From NCBI GenBank assembly GCA_029553475.1, contig JAKPKV010000030.1:1-64000 (forward strand): 64,000 nt of DNA. Reading direction: 5' to 3'. The number at the start of each line of letters is the position of its first letter. The first letter of the stretch is position 1. The notes under the pieces are model-generated. The model worked only from the letters and a program-made list of their open reading frames with translations. It made no database searches and was not told where the DNA came from. Made by a program: the position numbers and the translations under genes. The DNA is from Armatimonadota bacterium. GTDB lineage: Bacteria > Armatimonadota > Hebobacteria > CAIYQO01. Shown here in pieces: positions 50,477 to 59,218 of this stretch.

Positions 50477-52099
50477 ATGAAACTGTCCCTCTGCCTGCTG
50501 GCGCTGCTGGTGGCGCTGGGCTGCGCCGTCGCTCAGGAGACGGTGACCGTGTCCCGCAAGATTCTGCTGCCGGACGGCAAGCCGGCGGCGGGGGTGAAGG
50601 TCATCATCCGCTCGTTCGCGCAGGTGAAACTGCTGCAGGAAGTAGAGGCAACCACCGGGCAGGACGGCGTCGTCACCGCCACCGTGCAGTACCGTTCCTT
50701 CAACACCGGCGGACCGCAGGGACCGGGCGGACCAACCTCATACGGCTATCTGGTGGTGGATGTGCCCGGCTGCGCGCTGGCGTTTGGCAAGCTGCTTGCT
50801 CCCAAACCGGCGGCGGCCGCCGGCGCGCCCGCCGTCGGACCGATGCCGGGCTTTGGCGCCCCCACCACGGGCGGGGGGAATAAAGCCGACGAGAACGTGC
50901 TGAAGCTGGCGCCGGCGTACACGCAGACTGGCCTGGTGGTAGACGCGGCCACCAAGCAGCCGGTGCCGAACGCCTCCGTCTTTGTCGGCAGCCTGGCGCG
51001 GTCGGTTCCCGTCAATATTTACTGGGCGGGACACACCTGCAAGGAACTGGTGACCACGACCAACGCGGAGGGCATCTTCACGCTGCGCGGCGTAACCGCC
51101 GAGACGTTGAGCAGCAGTTGGGACAGCATGCCGAGCGTGGGTGGGAGCACGCAGGCCGGGATGATCGCCTACGCCACGGCGGACGGCAACGTGCTGGGGG
51201 GCGAGAACGCGCGCTTCAGCTTCTCCCCGACACCACAGGCCACGCCGCAGCGCATTGAAATCGGCCCCACGACCACGCTCACCGGCAAAGTGGTGGACCA
51301 TGCCGGCAAGCCGGTGGCGGGTGTGAAGGTGCGGCTGGACGGCGTGCCGCAGGGCTGGATTACCTGCCTACCGTATGCGACGACCGATGCGGAAGGTATC
51401 TATATCTACCAGGCCATCACCGCCACGGAGCGCATTTACGCCTTCGCCGAAAAGGAGCAGTACATCAACGGCCGCGTGCAGGCGTATGCGAGGGGCCGGC
51501 GCATGGGGCAAGGCGATCCGCTGCCGCCCATCGCGGCGCCGAATCTCACCATCCGCGCACTGGGGCCGATGGTGACGGTGCGCGCGATCGATGCGACGAC
51601 CGGCAAGGCGCCCGCGGTGCCGATGAAGCTCTCCGTCACGCTCACCGAGGGGATCAGAGATGAGAGCATGGGCTGGATTCTCGGTGAGAGTACCTCCGCG
51701 CCGATGGCCGCGAACGGCACGGCGACGATTCGCATGCCATACGGCCGCAACGAGATTCGGTTTATTGGCCCGGGCTACACCGGCAGCGGCAGCGTTGACA
51801 TTCCCTGCAAAGACACCCCGACGCTGACGATGACGCGGCGCACCGGCATACTCGTGCACTTCGTGACCGATAATCCCCTCGGCATGAAGAACGTCATCAA
51901 GCGCATGCGCACCGTTGATGGGAAGGCCATGCCCTTCTCCACGGATCCCTTCGGCCCGGATGACTACTGGTTCGTCGAGATTCACCGGCAGTCGCCGCCC
52001 GGCCCCTACGAAGTGTCCGCCACGCGCGGCGGCGTGGAAGTCTGCCCCTGGACGCGAGTAGACCCGGCGGTCTGGCCGAACGAGATCCGCGTGAAGTAG
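50477..52099 (+). CDS. Exported protein with carboxypeptidase-regulatory-like (Ig-like) repeats
   Basis: The 540-residue protein begins with a signal peptide (MKLSLCLLALLVALGCAVA) after AGGAGG. It contains several beta-sandwich repeats of the carboxypeptidase regulatory-like type: VTVSRKILLPDGKPAAGVKV, GLVVDAATKQPVPNASVFVG, TLTGKVVDHAGKPVAGVKVR, each followed by a TT-AEG-like turn (TTNAEGIFTLRG, TTDAEGIYIYQ). No catalytic domain is seen. Such proteins often bind substrates or decorate the cell surface. It is 20 nt after the aminotransferase and probably cotranscribed. The remaining region is unassigned. Confidence 0.7.
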   Translation: MKLSLCLLALLVALGCAVAQETVTVSRKILLPDGKPAAGVKVIIRSFAQVKLLQEVEATTGQDGVVTATVQYRSFNTGGPQGPGGPTSYGYLVVDVPGCALAFGKLLAPKPAAAAGAPAVGPMPGFGAPTTGGGNKADENVLKLAPAYTQTGLVVDAATKQPVPNASVFVGSLARSVPVNIYWAGHTCKELVTTTNAEGIFTLRGVTAETLSSSWDSMPSVGGSTQAGMIAYATADGNVLGGENARFSFSPTPQATPQRIEIGPTTTLTGKVVDHAGKPVAGVKVRLDGVPQGWITCLPYATTDAEGIYIYQAITATERIYAFAEKEQYINGRVQAYARGRRMGQGDPLPPIAAPNLTIRALGPMVTVRAIDATTGKAPAVPMKLSVTLTEGIRDESMGWILGESTSAPMAANGTATIRMPYGRNEIRFIGPGYTGSGSVDIPCKDTPTLTMTRRTGILVHFVTDNPLGMKNVIKRMRTVDGKAMPFSTDPFGPDDYWFVEIHRQSPPGPYEVSATRGGVEVCPWTRVDPAVWPNEIRVK

Positions 52100-52987
52100 C
52101 CCCTAGATGTCGCGGTTCGTCACGCTATACCGTGCCTCGTCCATCGTAGGGATTAGGGATTAGGGATTAGGGATTGGGCGCGCGCTACAGGCGGTTATCC
52201 TGATACGCACACGACAACGTAACGACCCCCTCACCCCTAATCCCTAATTGTAGCGGGTCGTCACGCTGTGCCTCGCTTCGCCATCTTGACCGGGGGCGCC
52301 CCACGGGAATCGGCCGGCGCCGACGCGGGGGGCGCGCCAGCGGACCCCGCGCGCAGCACCGGTCGCATCCCACCCCCATGTCCCGCAGGGACCGAAGCCG
52401 TTAGCCACGGGTGGAGCGTCAGCGGAACCCGTGGACCCCGGCCCGCAAAACATCCACAGCCCCGCAGGGGCGACAGCGGGAGGAGATCCTGGCCGATTCA
52501 TTCGCCGCCCCGACCGGAGATGGCCCCGCGCCTCCTCGAGCAGCGTGAGCGGATGGGACGCGGTGAAGCGGTAGCGCGAGCCGCAGGCCGAGCAGTAGCG
52601 GACGGTGACGTTGCAGGAGGAGGATTCCGGATGCTCCGCGGTAGCGATGGGACGGGACGCTGTCGCCCCGGCGGGGCTGTGGATGTTTGCGAGGCCGGGG
52701 TCCACGGGTTCCGCTGACGCTCCACCCGTGGCAAACGGCTTCGGTCCCTGCGGGACATGGGGATGGGGGGCGACCGGGTGCTGCCTGTGGGGTCCGCTGA
52801 TGCGCCGCCCGTGGCCGGCAGGGGTGATCCCTTCGGGATGACATCATATCCTCTACCTCGTACTCCTATCTCCTATCCCCTATCTGTAGCGGGTTGTCAG
52901 GTCATCGTGTGCGTATCAGCGCAACCGTCTGCCGCGCGCGCCCGCCTGCCCGCCGCCGATGACCGGCCTCCGGTCATCGGCGGCGCA
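52100..52987. repeat. Repeat-rich gap, nested inverted repeats (no gene)
   Basis: There is no supportable gene here. Bases 52148-52175 are four AGGGATT heptamers, with the complement (CCCTAATCCCTAATT) near 52236-52250. A family-4-like end TGTAGCGGGTCGTCACG starts near 52250 and another TGTAGCGGGTTGTCAGG near 52881. Two ~100-bp arms, 52374-52472 and 52658-52763, are near-complete reverse complements (GGGACCGAAGCCGTTAGCC versus its complement). An outer pair TGATACGCACACGAC (52199) and GTGTGCGTATCA (52906) encloses them. The core 52473-52657 is short and has no convincing ORF. Confidence 0.6.
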
Positions 52988-55900
52988 TTATCGCATCAGC
53001 ATCGTCACCGCCGTGCCCGGCCAGCCGTTCCATGTCCAGAAGGGGGTCTCGCCTTTCGCCAGCGGTTCGCCCATGGTGGTGCCGGTGAAGACGCGGACGG
53101 TGCCTTTTTCACAGGTCCACTCGTACAGGATGGGCAGATCGCCGGCTTTGAGCAGCACGTTCGCGCCCGGCTTCGGCGTCACCGCGTGGAAGAAATACAG
53201 CAGCGGATTGCCGGGCAAGAGTTTTTTTCCGTCGTTGAGCATCAACGGTTTCGGCGCCTGATAGACATCGCGCGCCTGGCGCACTTCCACCGGCAGGACC
53301 GCCTCCAGCGCGGTGCCTTTGAAGAAGCCCTGACCGAGGGTGAACTGCCCGCCGAAGATCACCAGCCGCCCGCCCGCCCGCACGTAATCAGCCAGCCGCT
53401 GGTGGCCGTCGGCGTTCCAGTATTCCGCGCCCATATTGATGAGCGCCACCACGTCGTACTGGTAGAGGTCGGCGTAATCCTTCGGCAGGTCGCGGCTGGT
53501 GCACTCCGTCACCCGCGCGTCCGGCGCCAGCGCCTTCAGCGCCTCCGGCAGGCGGTAGGTGTAGTGGTAAAAGCCTTTCACCAGCAGGATGTCGGTGCCC
53601 GGCTCCCCGCCCACCGTCAGGCCGGCCGGCGGCGTCACCTTCGCCGCGCCGAAATCGCGCAGCTTCGCCTGCTCCGAATTGAATCGCGGCGTCGGGTTCA
53701 GCAGGTTATCCGCCACCGGCACGTTGCCGGTCGGCTTGCACTGCTCCATCTCCGCCAGTTCGGCCTCGCTCAGCGGCTCGGTGAAGGCCGGCGGAGCGGG
53801 CGGTACGGCGTAGTTACCTTCCAACTCGGCGACGACCATGCCCCAGATGTCGAGGCGCGGGACGCTGATCTCCGCCACGCCGGCCTCGCCATTCCGCCAG
53901 CCCAGTGCCTCCGCGCGGTTCGGCGCGCCGGGGGCGATGAAGAGCACGCGCTTCAGCGTCTCCTTGCCGGCCAGCAGCGACAGGTGCATGCCCTCGATCG
54001 GCGCCGGCACTTCGTCTTTCGTCTTCGCGCACTCGTCGTTCACCGGCGGGTTCAGCAGGTGGATGATGACGTAGCGTTTCGTCGGGCTCACCACCAGCTC
54101 ATTGCTGAAGCCCGTATACCAGACCGGACGATCACTGCGCACGGTGAAGGCGCCGTCGTCCGGCAGCGCGCGCAGGCGGTGATCCCAGAGAAAACTCGAC
54201 CAGCGGGTGAGGAAACGGCCCCAGTTCTCCGAGCCTTTCGCCTGCAGGTGCTCGCCCATGTAATCGTGCGCGCCGATCATGGTGCCGATCATGAATTTGT
54301 ACAGCTCGGTATCGCCGTAGGAGAAGCAGACGTGGCCGCCGTAGCCCTTGATGGTGCGGATGGCCTGCACCATATCAGCGGCATAATCGCTCCACGTCTT
54401 GTAGGGGCGGCGGCCCCAGAAATTCGGCTTGTCGCGCATCCCCTCGAACATCCACAGCCCGCCGCCCGCCAGCATCTCGCGAAATTCGTGCCCGCAGGCA
54501 TCCGTCGGCTTCAACGGGCTCACGCCGCCGACGCTGTACGGGTCGTTCGTGTTCACCCCGAAGAGGAAGCCCGGCAGCTCTTTCCACACGCGCTCCTTCG
54601 TGTAGCGCATGTTGCGGGCGTTGTAGCTGTCCACGCCGTCGAAGAGCACCTTGCCGTCTTTCGGCACATAATGCGCGCGGAAACCGCCGGAATCGTAGCG
54701 CACGCCGTCCCAGCCGAACTGCTTCGCGCTGGCGATGAGCTGGTCAATGCCGTGGTCGAGGGGCGCCATCTGCCGCAGGTCCACCCAGCGATACGTCCAG
54801 ACGTACTTGTAGTCGCTGTACTTGTACTTGTCCGCTTCCTGCCAGTGCTCCATGTCCCACACGTCCGCCGGGCGGCCCATGGTGCGGCCGTGGGCGTCCA
54901 CGGTGAACCACTGCGGCTTCGTGCGCGCCAGCTCCCATCCCGGCAGGCCGCCGGCCATGCATTTGCCGTAAGTGATGGCTTTGATGCCGTGCGCATGGGC
55001 GGCCTGCACCTGCTGTTGCAGCCGCTCGGTGTTCTCATGCCGCCGCGCCTGCCCGCTGAACCAGGTGGCGCCCGGCGGGGTGACCATCAGCCCCCAGTCA
55101 TCCGGCGCCCAGAAATCCTTCTCCACCCAGTTGCCGTAGCCGGCGCGCACCCGCAGCATCTCCCTCGCATACGTCTCCGCGCTGGTGGCGCCCGTCTGCG
55201 CGATCTGCCGGCTGCCGATGGCCACTTTCCAGAGGTTGTCGGCGACGCTGTAGGCATCGCGCTTTGCTTCCACCACCTTGCCGTCGCGCACGATCTCCAC
55301 CAGCAGGTCGCGCCCGTATTCGATGGCGCCGACGTTGAACGGCAGCGATACCGCCGCCTCGCCCCCCGCCGGCACCACCACCGGCTTCACTCCGAGGACG
55401 CGGCGGTCATCGAGACCGGTAACCTCCGTGAAGCGGATGTCGGCCTTCAGCGGTTCGGCGGCGTAGTTCTGAATCGTCGCGCTGGCGGCCGCGTCCTGCC
55501 TGGGCGAATAGAGGATTTTGTCCACGGACAGGTCTTTGACGGTGAGGGGGGAGAGGCGTTGGATATGCAGGCCATCAATCATGACGGTCGCTTCCTGCTC
55601 CGGAATGGCCGCGCCTTCCCAGGTGATGCGCGCCAGCGCAGGCTCGGCAGCAGCCGCGGGCGGCACGATGAAATCATAATCGTTGCCCTTCAACGGCGTA
55701 ACGTGATCATTGATGCGTACGCTGTAGGGTTGCTCACCCTTATACATCGCTTGCATGAGGAAATGGAAGCGGTAGCGACCCGTGGGGAGCGGCTTCTCTG
55801 TGATACCCTGCGCCACGACTTTTCCCGGGCGATCCAGTTTTGCCATGTGCAGAATGCGCGTGGTCACGAATTGCTGCGGGCCAGGATCATCCGATACCGG

Positions 55901-56638
55901 GATCGTCATCAATGCCGGCCATCCCAGGTACTTCCCCTCCAGATACTCCTCGATTTTCAACCGTTCCGCCGCCGACAGCGCGCGATCATACACCAGCACC
56001 TCGGCGATTTCGCCGTCGAAGCGGTTCTCCGGCACGTTGTTCAGCTCGTTTTTGCCCAGGTGCTTCAGCCTTTCGTTCGGCTGGGGGTTGTCGGTGATGG
56101 CGTAAACGTTCCATTGCAGCAGGCTGCGCAGGTCATTATGGAAAATCTGCCGGCCGTCGCCGGCGGTGTATCCCACCTTCGGCGAGGGGATGCTGTTCTG
56201 GTAGAGCATGGGGTAGCGGCCGCCAACGAGCAACCGCGTGGCGTTGCTCATGCGCAGGTACCCGTCGGTGCCGGCGTCGAGGCCGAGGGCGAAGCTGTAG
56301 GTCTTCGCCTTGTTCCACTTCACCGCCGCGAAGACGGATTTGCCCGTCACCGGGAGCGCCGTCGCCAGCGAGAGCACGTCGTCCACGCCGTCGAAGCGCA
56401 GCGCGGGCTGGCCGTTATCGGCGGTGACCAGCAGCGGCTGCAGCGCGGGATCGGCCTGGATGAAGTCGTTCCCCGTGCCGGATTGGTCCTTCACCGCGGC
56501 GACGCGCCCCTCGGCATCTTTCGTCACCCCGGCGTCGGCGCGCATCCACAGCATCAGCCCCGGCACCTCGGCCGGCGCCTCCGCCATCGCCATCCCACAC
56601 ACCGCGAGCAGCATCGCCACATAGAGCCAGTATCGCAT
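52988..56638 (-). CDS. Exported LamG/TIM-barrel/GATase-like protein
   Basis: The 1,216-residue protein starts with a signal peptide (MRYWLYVAMLLAVCGMAMA). Residues ~28-235 are a LamG/concanavalin-like domain (VPGLMLWMRADAG, LDAGTDGYLRMSN, FDGEIAEVLVYDRALSAAE). A beta-rich linker follows, then a TIM-barrel hydrolase-like domain (~460-800), with GWDGVRYDSGG near residue 648 in the place of a nucleophile Asp. The last ~200 residues (~1015-1215) look like a GATase/ThuA-type alpha/beta domain (LLVKGFYHYTYRLPEALKAL, ADYVRAGGRLVIFGG). AAGGGGG before ATG 56638 sets the start. It probably binds and degrades an extracellular polysaccharide; the substrate is unknown. Confidence 0.6.
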   Translation of the reverse strand: MRYWLYVAMLLAVCGMAMAEAPAEVPGLMLWMRADAGVTKDAEGRVAAVKDQSGTGNDFIQADPALQPLLVTADNGQPALRFDGVDDVLSLATALPVTGKSVFAAVKWNKAKTYSFALGLDAGTDGYLRMSNATRLLVGGRYPMLYQNSIPSPKVGYTAGDGRQIFHNDLRSLLQWNVYAITDNPQPNERLKHLGKNELNNVPENRFDGEIAEVLVYDRALSAAERLKIEEYLEGKYLGWPALMTIPVSDDPGPQQFVTTRILHMAKLDRPGKVVAQGITEKPLPTGRYRFHFLMQAMYKGEQPYSVRINDHVTPLKGNDYDFIVPPAAAAEPALARITWEGAAIPEQEATVMIDGLHIQRLSPLTVKDLSVDKILYSPRQDAAASATIQNYAAEPLKADIRFTEVTGLDDRRVLGVKPVVVPAGGEAAVSLPFNVGAIEYGRDLLVEIVRDGKVVEAKRDAYSVADNLWKVAIGSRQIAQTGATSAETYAREMLRVRAGYGNWVEKDFWAPDDWGLMVTPPGATWFSGQARRHENTERLQQQVQAAHAHGIKAITYGKCMAGGLPGWELARTKPQWFTVDAHGRTMGRPADVWDMEHWQEADKYKYSDYKYVWTYRWVDLRQMAPLDHGIDQLIASAKQFGWDGVRYDSGGFRAHYVPKDGKVLFDGVDSYNARNMRYTKERVWKELPGFLFGVNTNDPYSVGGVSPLKPTDACGHEFREMLAGGGLWMFEGMRDKPNFWGRRPYKTWSDYAADMVQAIRTIKGYGGHVCFSYGDTELYKFMIGTMIGAHDYMGEHLQAKGSENWGRFLTRWSSFLWDHRLRALPDDGAFTVRSDRPVWYTGFSNELVVSPTKRYVIIHLLNPPVNDECAKTKDEVPAPIEGMHLSLLAGKETLKRVLFIAPGAPNRAEALGWRNGEAGVAEISVPRLDIWGMVVAELEGNYAVPPAPPAFTEPLSEAELAEMEQCKPTGNVPVADNLLNPTPRFNSEQAKLRDFGAAKVTPPAGLTVGGEPGTDILLVKGFYHYTYRLPEALKALAPDARVTECTSRDLPKDYADLYQYDVVALINMGAEYWNADGHQRLADYVRAGGRLVIFGGQFTLGQGFFKGTALEAVLPVEVRQARDVYQAPKPLMLNDGKKLLPGNPLLYFFHAVTPKPGANVLLKAGDLPILYEWTCEKGTVRVFTGTTMGEPLAKGETPFWTWNGWPGTAVTMLMR

Positions 56639-56754
56639 GACACGCCCCCTTGCCGTATGTCCGACCGGATACAGGAACCCTTCCCCATTACCAGTCCATA
56701 AATTCATCAATTCATCGGGAAGGGGATGATTACCTGCCAATGATAGAGACTACC

Positions 56755-56945
56755 TGTAGCGGGTCGTCACGTTGTACCGTGCTCTGTAGTCCGCGCCCTC
56801 CGCGGCGCGTGTGACCAAAAGGCGACACCGTGTCCGACAACACCAGCATCGGGCGCGGTGGAGCAATGCGTCACCACGCGCCGCGGAGGGCGCGGACTAC
56901 CGGTGGCGTGTTTGAACACAAGGTACAGCGTGACGGCCCACTACA
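56755..56945. repeat. MITE family 4, second copy
   Basis: The left end TGTAGCGGGTCGTCACGTTG, CCGTGCTCTGTAGTCC, GCGCCCTC and the right end (GAGGGCGCGGACTAC ... CTACA) form partly degraded inverted repeats. The interior (TGTCCGACAACACCAGCATC, GCAATGCGTCACCACGCG) matches the reverse complement of the copy at 27149-27348. It fills most of the gap 56639-56996. Confidence 0.7.
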
Positions 56946-56996
56946 ACTACCTGCGTGCAGATTGCGCCCCCATACCTGGCGCTTGCCCAGTTTCGT

Positions 56997-58007
56997 TCAA
57001 TACAGCGGCGGCAGTGTTGCCGTCTCGTGGAAATCAGCAACGGACCGAGGGAGGTTACCAATGGTCGCATCGAAGGTGGTGTAGGTGAGCACGACCAGGG
57101 TCAGCGGGTCACGCGAGTCTTCCGATATGTTATCGGGGAAAGGCGCGATGATGGGGTATTCGGCCTTAACAGTCTTGCGTGTTCCCTGCAATATTCCGAG
57201 GAGGATGCTCCGCTTTTCGGGTATGAACAGACAGCGCTGGGTGCTCCGCCCCCCACCATCCATGAATGCATCACAGAGCAGCAGGCGGTCGAGTCCGAGG
57301 CCGCGCGTGGTGTGAAACGACAGACGGGCCGCGCTGTCCCGGAAAGCATGCTCCACCGCCAGAGACGAGGAGAGAGGACAGACGTAACAATCGCGCGCGC
57401 GAACGTCACCGCGGGCGTGCTCAGGCAAGCCGGCAAGGTACTCTGCCATCACGCCTTTCGCCAGCCGGACTCCGGGATTGCGGCGAATCTCCGGGGAACC
57501 GGTGCTATCCTGGGTGAGCTCCGAAGCACCATCAGGCGCCCAGCGCGTGAGCAGCTCAGCGACCTGTTCCCTGGCCATTGACACCAGCGTCACTTCCAGC
57601 ATGCCGGCGCCACCGGCCACATCCAGGCGTTTCATCTGTGCGGCGAACGTTGCGGCGGCCTTTTCCGCGTCGGCTCGCGTCTTAGCGGACGGCTTCACCA
57701 GGAGCGCGCGCAAGCCTATCAGGCCAAGACAGTGTTCCGGGGTTATCTCCGCGGGTATCCGCGCAAAGGCCTGGGGAGCCGTCGGATCATTGGGCAACCA
57801 GCAGTACGCATCCCTGGTGCACTGTAGCATTTGCGTCACCGATTGCGGCGAGAGATGCTGCACGTCTATCCGCTGGATAACCGGCGGCTCGCCTGGGGCT
57901 GGTGGCGGTGCCGGTTTCTGGGGCGGAGGGGCGTTCGGGTCCGGTTGGGCCAGGGCCGCGAGGGCGTGCAGCAGCAGGATCATGAGGAGCGGCCAGCGTG
58001 ACGTCAT
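56997..58007 (-). CDS. Exported secretin-like protein, paralogue 1
   Basis: The 336-residue protein has a signal peptide (MTSRWPLLMILLLHALAALA), a Pro-rich linker, then a region with short beta-alpha units (VIQRIDVQHLSPQSVTQML, LRALLVKPSAKTRADAEKAA, GMLEVTLVSMAREQVAELL) reminiscent of secretin N-domains and the beginning of the secretin barrel. The order (N-domain helix, then E(V/A)(T/A)L(V/I)) resembles the neighbour at 58128. No full pore motif is visible and the protein is shorter than known secretins. It is probably an outer-membrane or periplasmic part of a secretion-like system. Neighbour evidence only; other functions are possible. Confidence 0.45.
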   Translation of the reverse strand: MTSRWPLLMILLLHALAALAQPDPNAPPPQKPAPPPAPGEPPVIQRIDVQHLSPQSVTQMLQCTRDAYCWLPNDPTAPQAFARIPAEITPEHCLGLIGLRALLVKPSAKTRADAEKAAATFAAQMKRLDVAGGAGMLEVTLVSMAREQVAELLTRWAPDGASELTQDSTGSPEIRRNPGVRLAKGVMAEYLAGLPEHARGDVRARDCYVCPLSSSLAVEHAFRDSAARLSFHTTRGLGLDRLLLCDAFMDGGGRSTQRCLFIPEKRSILLGILQGTRKTVKAEYPIIAPFPDNISEDSRDPLTLVVLTYTTFDATIGNLPRSVADFHETATLPPLY

Positions 58008-58127
58008 GGATGGACCTCCATGCGATGGGTCGTATTACCGGTTAGATACCCGGCGGGGGGTGGGGTGAAACAGTGTTTTGGGATATCCGCCGCGCGCCTG
58101 ACGACGAACGGAATGGTTCGGGGGCGC

Positions 58128-59072
58128 TCAAAAGAGCGGCGGCAGCGGTTTGAAGACCGGGAAGGGATCCTGGAGCTCTTCGGGGATGATGGTGGGGGTG
58201 GCGAGGAGGAGGATGACGGGGTCGGTGACGCTGAGGTTCAGGCGGCGGGGGAGTTTGAGCGCGGGAGGCGGATCCATGGTGGTTTTGGTGATGGCGGGGC
58301 CGCCGAGCATGCCGAGCAAAAGCGCTTCGCCGTCTTGTCCGCGCACGACCGGGGTATCGAGGTAGACGCCGGTGAGGGTGTAGACCGGCTCGATCTGCAG
58401 GGTGATCTGGCCGTTGGGCAGCGCGGTCGCCTTGCGCACGGCGAGGGTATCGATCGGGAGGCCGGCGCCGGCGAGGCTGATATAGCCGCCGCCGTTCTGC
58501 ATCACCATCACCTTCGCGGTGCTGAAGACTTTCGCTTTCTCGTGGACCATCATCGAGGAGAGGCCGGCGCGGAGCTGGCCGTCCATGTAGCGCAGGTGAA
58601 AATTCCCCTCGCCGCCGCCGGGGTTGACGGTGACGGCGGCAGAGCCGCTGGCCGCGGTGCCGCCGATGGTGAGCGCGCGGGCCTCGCCGTAGGTGGTCTC
58701 GATGAGCGCCACCTCGATGATGAGGCGCGGGGCGGGCTTGTCGAGCATGCGCACCAGTTGCGTGAAGGCATCGAGGGCGGCATTGGCGGCGGCGCGGGTG
58801 GGCGCGGTGGCGCGCACGAGGATGGCGTTCGCCTGCACCAGCCCGAGGAGGTTGTCAATCTCTTTCGGCACGAGGTCGGCCATCGGCGAGTACGGGAAGG
58901 CTCCCCCGCGTCCGGCATTGGTGAAGAGCGGCATCCCCAGCAGCGGCTGCAGCGCGGCCACCTCCAGGTTCTCCAGCACCACCACGCGGGTGACGGAGGC
59001 CGGCGGCGCCGACTGCTGGGCGACGGCGAGCGCGCCCAGCAGCATCAGCAGCACCATACAGCGGATGCGCAT
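58128..59072 (-). CDS. Exported secretin-like protein, paralogue 2
   Basis: The 314-residue protein begins with a signal peptide (MRIRCMVLLMLLGALAVAQ). It has an N-domain-like part (VVLENLEVAALQPLLG, AILVRATAPTRAAANAALDA) and then LIIEVALIETTYGEARALTIGG, VMQNGGGYISLAGAGLPI and LPNGQITLQIEPVYTLTGVY, which fit the secretin beta domain (a strand with E-x-x-x-E(V/T), then G-rich strands). ATG 59072 is chosen for the signal peptide; the frame is open upstream. It is smaller than GspD/PilQ and may be a partial or divergent member. Gap to the next gene is 146 nt. Confidence 0.5.
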   Translation of the reverse strand: MRIRCMVLLMLLGALAVAQQSAPPASVTRVVVLENLEVAALQPLLGMPLFTNAGRGGAFPYSPMADLVPKEIDNLLGLVQANAILVRATAPTRAAANAALDAFTQLVRMLDKPAPRLIIEVALIETTYGEARALTIGGTAASGSAAVTVNPGGGEGNFHLRYMDGQLRAGLSSMMVHEKAKVFSTAKVMVMQNGGGYISLAGAGLPIDTLAVRKATALPNGQITLQIEPVYTLTGVYLDTPVVRGQDGEALLLGMLGGPAITKTTMDPPPALKLPRRLNLSVTDPVILLLATPTIIPEELQDPFPVFKPLPPLF

Positions 59073-59158
59073 GGAGATAGTATAGCATAGGATGCGGGAT
59101 GGCGGAGGGAGGGAGCACATCAGTCGAGGAGGGTCCCCATTGTATCGGTGAGCCGACT

Positions 59159-59218
59159 GATCGGGCGGAGACGCGTCCTCGCGAGCCACAATGGGCGAGG
59201 ACGCGTCTCCGGCCCCGA
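59159..59218 (-). terminator. Large hairpin after citrate synthase
   Basis: GGAGACGCGTCCTCGC (59167-59182) and its perfect 16-bp complement (59195-59210) lie 12 nt apart, and outer GATCGGG / CCCCGATC pairing extends the stem. It directly follows the citrate synthase stop on the minus strand, without a clear T-run. Confidence 0.55.

Noticed and set aside
52500-52630. Possible zinc-ribbon coding remnant on the minus strand (RYCSACGSRYRFTASHPL).
   Set aside because: It lies between inverted-repeat arms, has no start or support, and part of it resembles family-4 repeat ends.
52757-56701. 1,314-codon plus-strand frame antisense to the LamG protein.
   Set aside because: The opposite strand has a signal peptide, a LamG domain and a good ribosome site; the plus frame has none.
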